Shown one piece after another: positions 61,075 to 64,000 of a DNA stretch of 64,000 bases. Position 1 is the stretch's first letter. Every line of letters starts with the position of its first letter. The notes beneath the pieces were generated by a model, which saw nothing but the letters and a program-made list of their open reading frames with translations, did no database searches and was not told the origin of the DNA. Origin of the DNA: Acidovorax sp. HDW3 (GTDB lineage: Bacteria; Pseudomonadota; Gammaproteobacteria; Burkholderiales; Burkholderiaceae_C); assembly GCF_011303755.1 (NCBI RefSeq), contig NZ_CP049885.1, positions 584,001 to 648,000 on the forward strand, in the 5' to 3' direction. The position numbers and the translations under genes are program-made.

Positions 61075-61782
61075 ATGACCACCCATACTCTTTCCGTTTC
61101 CGCCAGCACCCCGGCGCAGCGCAGCCCGCTGCAGGGGCTGCTGGGCCCCTGCGTGCGCGGCGCGGTGTTCGTCGCCCTGGTCACCGGCCTGGCCTACCCA
61201 CTGCTGACCACCGGCGTGGCCCAGCTCGCGCTGCCGGCGCAGGCTTCGGGCAGCCTGGTGCGCCAGGGCGAGGCCATCGTGGGCTCGCAGCTCATCGGCC
61301 AGCAGTTTACGGCGGCGCATTTCTTTCATGCCCGCCCTAGCAGCACCAGCGCATCCGACCCGCAGAACCCGGGCCAGACGGTGAGTGCGCCCTACAACGC
61401 TGCTGCCTCGGGGGCGAGCAATCAGGGGCCGACCAACGCGGCCCTGATCGACGCCGTGGCCCAGCGCGCCAGCGCCTACCGCGTCGCCAACGGCCTGGCG
61501 GCCACGGCGGTCGTGCCGGTGGACGCCGTCACCGCCTCGGGCTCCGGGCTCGATCCCCACATCTCGCTGGCCAACGCCCAGCTGCAGGTGGTGCGTGTGG
61601 CGCAGGTGCGTGGTCTGGCCCCGGCCCAGGTGCAGGCCCTGGTGGCCACGCACACCGAGGGTCGCCTGCTCGGCTTGCTCGGTGAGCCGCGCGTCAACGT
61701 CCTGGCTCTGAACCTGGCGCTAGAGGCTCAGGCCCCGCGCCAGCTGGCCGCTCGCACAGAGGGAGTCAAACATGTCGAATAA
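61075..61782 (+). CDS. kdpC: Potassium-transporting ATPase subunit KdpC, placed before kdpB
   Basis: The 235-residue product has one N-terminal helix (about residues 28-50). The KdpC features follow: [48 protein letters not shown] and [11 protein letters not shown]. It is longer than the usual roughly 190 residues because of N- and C-terminal extensions and an insert near residue 92. It overlaps kdpB by 11 bases. In the canonical operon kdpC follows kdpB; here the order is A-C-B. Confidence 0.93.
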   Translation: MTTHTLSVSASTPAQRSPLQGLLGPCVRGAVFVALVTGLAYPLLTTGVAQLALPAQASGSLVRQGEAIVGSQLIGQQFTAAHFFHARPSSTSASDPQNPGQTVSAPYNAAASGASNQGPTNAALIDAVAQRASAYRVANGLAATAVVPVDAVTASGSGLDPHISLANAQLQVVRVAQVRGLAPAQVQALVATHTEGRLLGLLGEPRVNVLALNLALEAQAPRQLAARTEGVKHVE

Positions 61783-63883
61783 AAAATCCCTGTCCCTGTT
61801 CGATCCGGCGCTCACGCGCCAGGCGTTGCGCGACGCATTCGCCAAGCTCGCGCCGCAGGCGCAGTGGCGCAACCCGGTGATGTTCGTCGTCTACCTGGGC
61901 TCCATCCTCACCACGCTGCTGTTCGTGCAGGCGCTGCTGGGCGCGGGCGAGGCGCCGGCGGGCTTCATCCTGGCGATCAGCCTGTGGCTGTGGTTCACGG
62001 TGCTGTTCGCCAACTTTGCCGAGGCCCTGGCCGAAGGCCGCAGTAAGGCGCAGGCGGCCAGCCTGCGCGGCCTCAAAAAGCAGACCTGGGCCAAGCGGCT
62101 CGACGGCAGCCGCTACGAGGGCGGCCACCACGCGCGCAGCGAGCTGCCCTGGCTGCCCATCGAGGCCGACAGCCTGCGCAAGGGCGACATCGTGCTGGTC
62201 GAGGCCGGCGAGGTGATCCCGGCTGACGGCGAGGTCATCGACGGCGTGGCCTCGGTGGACGAGTCGGCCATCACGGGCGAATCGGCGCCGGTGATCCGCG
62301 AGGCGGGCGGCGACTTTTCCGCCGTTACCGGCGGTACGCGCGTGCTGTCGGACTGGATCGTGGCGCGCGTGGCGGTGAACCCGGGCGAGACCTTCGTCGA
62401 TCGCATGATCGCCATGGTCGAAGGCGCGAGCCGCAAGAAAACGCCCAACGAGATTGCGCTCACCATCCTGCTCGTCGGGCTGACGCTGGTGTTCCTGCTG
62501 GTGATCGCCACGCTGCTGCCGTTCTCGCGCTTTGCCGTGGCGCAAGCCGTGAACGCGGGAGGGAGTGGCACCGTGGTCAGCATCACCGTGCTGGTGGCGC
62601 TGCTGGTGTGCCTGATTCCGACCACCATCGGCGGCCTGCTTTCGGCCATTGGCGTCGCCGGCATGAGCCGCATGATGCAGGCCAATGTCATCGCCACCTC
62701 GGGCCGTGCCGTGGAGGCGGCGGGCGACGTGGACGTGCTGCTGCTGGACAAGACCGGCACCATCACCCTGGGCAACCGCCAGGCCAGCAGCTTCATCGCC
62801 GTGCGCGGCGTGAGCGAGCAGCAGCTGGCCGACGCGGCGCAGCTGGCCTCGCTGGCCGACGAGACGCCCGAGGGCCGCAGCATCGTCGTGCTGGCCAAGC
62901 AGCGGTTCAACCTGCGCGAGCGCGACGTGGCCAAGCTGGGCGCGCAGTTTGTGCACTTCACGGCGCAAACGCGCATGAGCGGAGTTGACCTGGGCGATGG
63001 CCGCAGCATCCGCAAGGGCGCGGCCGAGGCCGTGCGCCGCCATGTCGAATCGCTGGGCGGCTCCTTTCCCGCCGAGCTGCAGCAAAGCGTGGACGACATT
63101 GCGCGCCGGGGCAGCACGCCGCTGGTGGTGGCCGAGGGCAGCCGCGCGCTGGGCGTGGTTGAGCTCAAGGACATCGTCAAGGGCGGCATCAAGGAGCGCT
63201 TTGCCGAGCTGCGCCGCATGGGCATCAAGACGGTGATGATCACCGGCGACAACCGCCTCACCTCCGCCGCCATTGCCGCCGAGGCCGGGGTGGACGACTT
63301 CCTGGCCGAGGCCACGCCCGAGGCCAAGCTGGCGCTGATCCGCGAGCACCAGGCCAAAGGCCAGCTGGTGGCCATGACCGGCGACGGCACCAACGACGCC
63401 CCGGCGCTGGCCCAGGCCGACGTCGCCGTGGCCATGAACACCGGCACCCAGGCCGCCAAGGAAGCCGGCAACATGGTGGACCTGGACAGCAACCCCACCA
63501 AGCTGATCGAGATCGTCGAGACCGGCAAGCAGATGCTGATGACGCGCGGTGCGCTCACCACCTTCAGCATTGCCAACGACCTGGCCAAGTACTTCGCCAT
63601 CATCCCGGCGGCCTTCGTCAGCACCTACCCGCAGCTGGCGGCGCTCAACGTCATGGGGCTCGCCAGCCCGGACTCGGCCATCCTGTCGGCGGTGATCTTC
63701 AACGCGCTGATCATCGTCGTGCTCATCCCGCTGGCCTTGAAGGGCGTGCCGTACCGTGCCGTGGGCGCCGCCGCACTGCTGCGCCGCAATCTGCTGATCT
63801 ACGGCCTGGGCGGGGTCATCGTGCCCTTCATTGGCATCAAGCTGATTGATGTGCTGATTTCCGCTCTATGGCTTGTAGGATAA
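61772..63883 (+). CDS. kdpB: Potassium-transporting P-type ATPase subunit KdpB
   Basis: The 703-residue P-type ATPase has the phosphorylation motif [13 protein letters not shown] (near residue 328), TGES in the actuator domain, and [10 protein letters not shown] with [22 protein letters not shown] in the hinge. It powers KdpA with ATP. Its last codons and stop codon lie within a copy of the dispersed palindromic repeat. No kdpD or kdpE is seen before the window ends. Confidence 0.97.
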   Translation: MSNKKSLSLFDPALTRQALRDAFAKLAPQAQWRNPVMFVVYLGSILTTLLFVQALLGAGEAPAGFILAISLWLWFTVLFANFAEALAEGRSKAQAASLRGLKKQTWAKRLDGSRYEGGHHARSELPWLPIEADSLRKGDIVLVEAGEVIPADGEVIDGVASVDESAITGESAPVIREAGGDFSAVTGGTRVLSDWIVARVAVNPGETFVDRMIAMVEGASRKKTPNEIALTILLVGLTLVFLLVIATLLPFSRFAVAQAVNAGGSGTVVSITVLVALLVCLIPTTIGGLLSAIGVAGMSRMMQANVIATSGRAVEAAGDVDVLLLDKTGTITLGNRQASSFIAVRGVSEQQLADAAQLASLADETPEGRSIVVLAKQRFNLRERDVAKLGAQFVHFTAQTRMSGVDLGDGRSIRKGAAEAVRRHVESLGGSFPAELQQSVDDIARRGSTPLVVAEGSRALGVVELKDIVKGGIKERFAELRRMGIKTVMITGDNRLTSAAIAAEAGVDDFLAEATPEAKLALIREHQAKGQLVAMTGDGTNDAPALAQADVAVAMNTGTQAAKEAGNMVDLDSNPTKLIEIVETGKQMLMTRGALTTFSIANDLAKYFAIIPAAFVSTYPQLAALNVMGLASPDSAILSAVIFNALIIVVLIPLALKGVPYRAVGAAALLRRNLLIYGLGGVIVPFIGIKLIDVLISALWLVG

Positions 63884-63907
63884 GCGCAAGCAGCTATTAA
63901 AAATATA
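63866..63907 (-). repeat. Short palindromic repeat, copy 13, at the end of kdpB
   Basis: On the minus strand AATAGCTGCTTGCGCTTATC, then CTACAAGCCATAG. It includes the kdpB stop codon and the gap before the next gene. Confidence 0.65.
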
Positions 63908-63910
63908 GTG

Positions 63911-64000
63911 ATGCCTGCCTTTGACCTGACCCTTGCCGATGGCCTGGCCCTGCTCGCTGCGCTGGCCGTGCTGGTGCTGCCCATGGCACTGGCCTGGCTG
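63911..64000 (+). CDS. Unidentified protein, N-terminal 30 codons only
   Basis: The frame runs off the window. The visible part starts MPAFDLTLADGLALLAALAV and continues LVLPMALAWL, a hydrophobic segment suggesting a membrane protein or signal anchor. It does not resemble the start of KdpD. A GTG directly precedes the ATG. I cannot assign a function. Confidence 0.45.
   Translation, partial: MPAFDLTLADGLALLAALAVLVLPMALAWL

Noticed and set aside
63911-64000. Gene after kdpB considered as kdpD
   Set aside because: The first 30 residues are hydrophobic and do not resemble the soluble N-terminus of KdpD with its P-loop region; the gene is cut by the window edge.

Overview
This 64 kb window is GC-rich chromosomal DNA from a betaproteobacterium, most likely family Comamonadaceae (Acidovorax / Alicycliphilus / Simplicispira type). 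The evidence is the gene order leuC-leuD-leuB-asd-fimV-truA-trpF-trpB-trpA-accD, the rpsF-priB-rpsR-rplI-dnaB block, the grpE-dnaK-dnaJ order, and a dense family of short intergenic repeats built on ATAGCTGCTAGCGCTT...AAGCGCTA. Genes are packed tightly and mostly intact. I saw no prophage, insertion sequence, CRISPR array, rRNA or tRNA gene.

Layout. 1-3.9 kb: a truncated S41 protease, gpmA, a rhodanese, grxC, secB and gpsA. 3.9-9.8 kb: a small outer-membrane protein, a TetR regulator, and a divergent five-gene set of exported proteins (cytochrome c, Tat-type FAD lactone oxidase, Tat-type PLP-fold protein, DUF2147 protein, TorF-like porin). 10-13.2 kb: maeB and a formate/nitrite channel. 13.5-17.7 kb: a diguanylate cyclase / YfiR / TonB-dependent receptor operon. 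17.7-18.6 kb: a class A beta-lactamase. 18.7-25.7 kb: a nitrite/nitrate assimilation operon (nirB-nirD-nasA-MFS) with a near-perfect sigma-54 promoter. 25.9-38.4 kb: accD, trpABF, truA, fimV, asd, leuB, leuD, a 40-residue entericidin-like lipoprotein and leuC. 38.5-41 kb: a LysR regulator and a beta-CASP metallo-beta-lactamase-fold protein. 41-44.9 kb: dnaJ, dnaK and grpE behind a sigma-32-type promoter. 45-48 kb: ribosomal and replication genes with a DnaA box before dnaB. 48-50.9 kb: PhoH, a peroxiredoxin and an Mth938-like protein. 51-55.1 kb: an alanine-type aminotransferase, hom and thrC. 55.2-59 kb: molybdenum cofactor genes mobB, moeA, moaD and moaE, with norE/norF-like genes on the opposite strand inside the cluster. 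59-63.9 kb: a potassium-transport Kdp operon.

Functional links. The molybdenum cofactor genes would serve the molybdenum-dependent NasA, although they lie 30 kb away. Amino-acid biosynthesis (trp, leu, asd, hom, thrC) forms a second theme.

The most unusual parts are these. The Kdp operon has the permuted order A-C-B, two micro-membrane proteins ahead of kdpA, a 15-codon leader ORF whose Shine-Dalgarno lies in a perfect 10-bp hairpin, and helically phased direct repeats upstream. The repeat family occurs about once per 5 kb and reaches into coding sequence in trpF, and apparently in moeA and the lysR gene, and it supplies the 3' ends of nirB and kdpB. The YfiR/diguanylate cyclase system is paired with a TonB receptor instead of YfiB.
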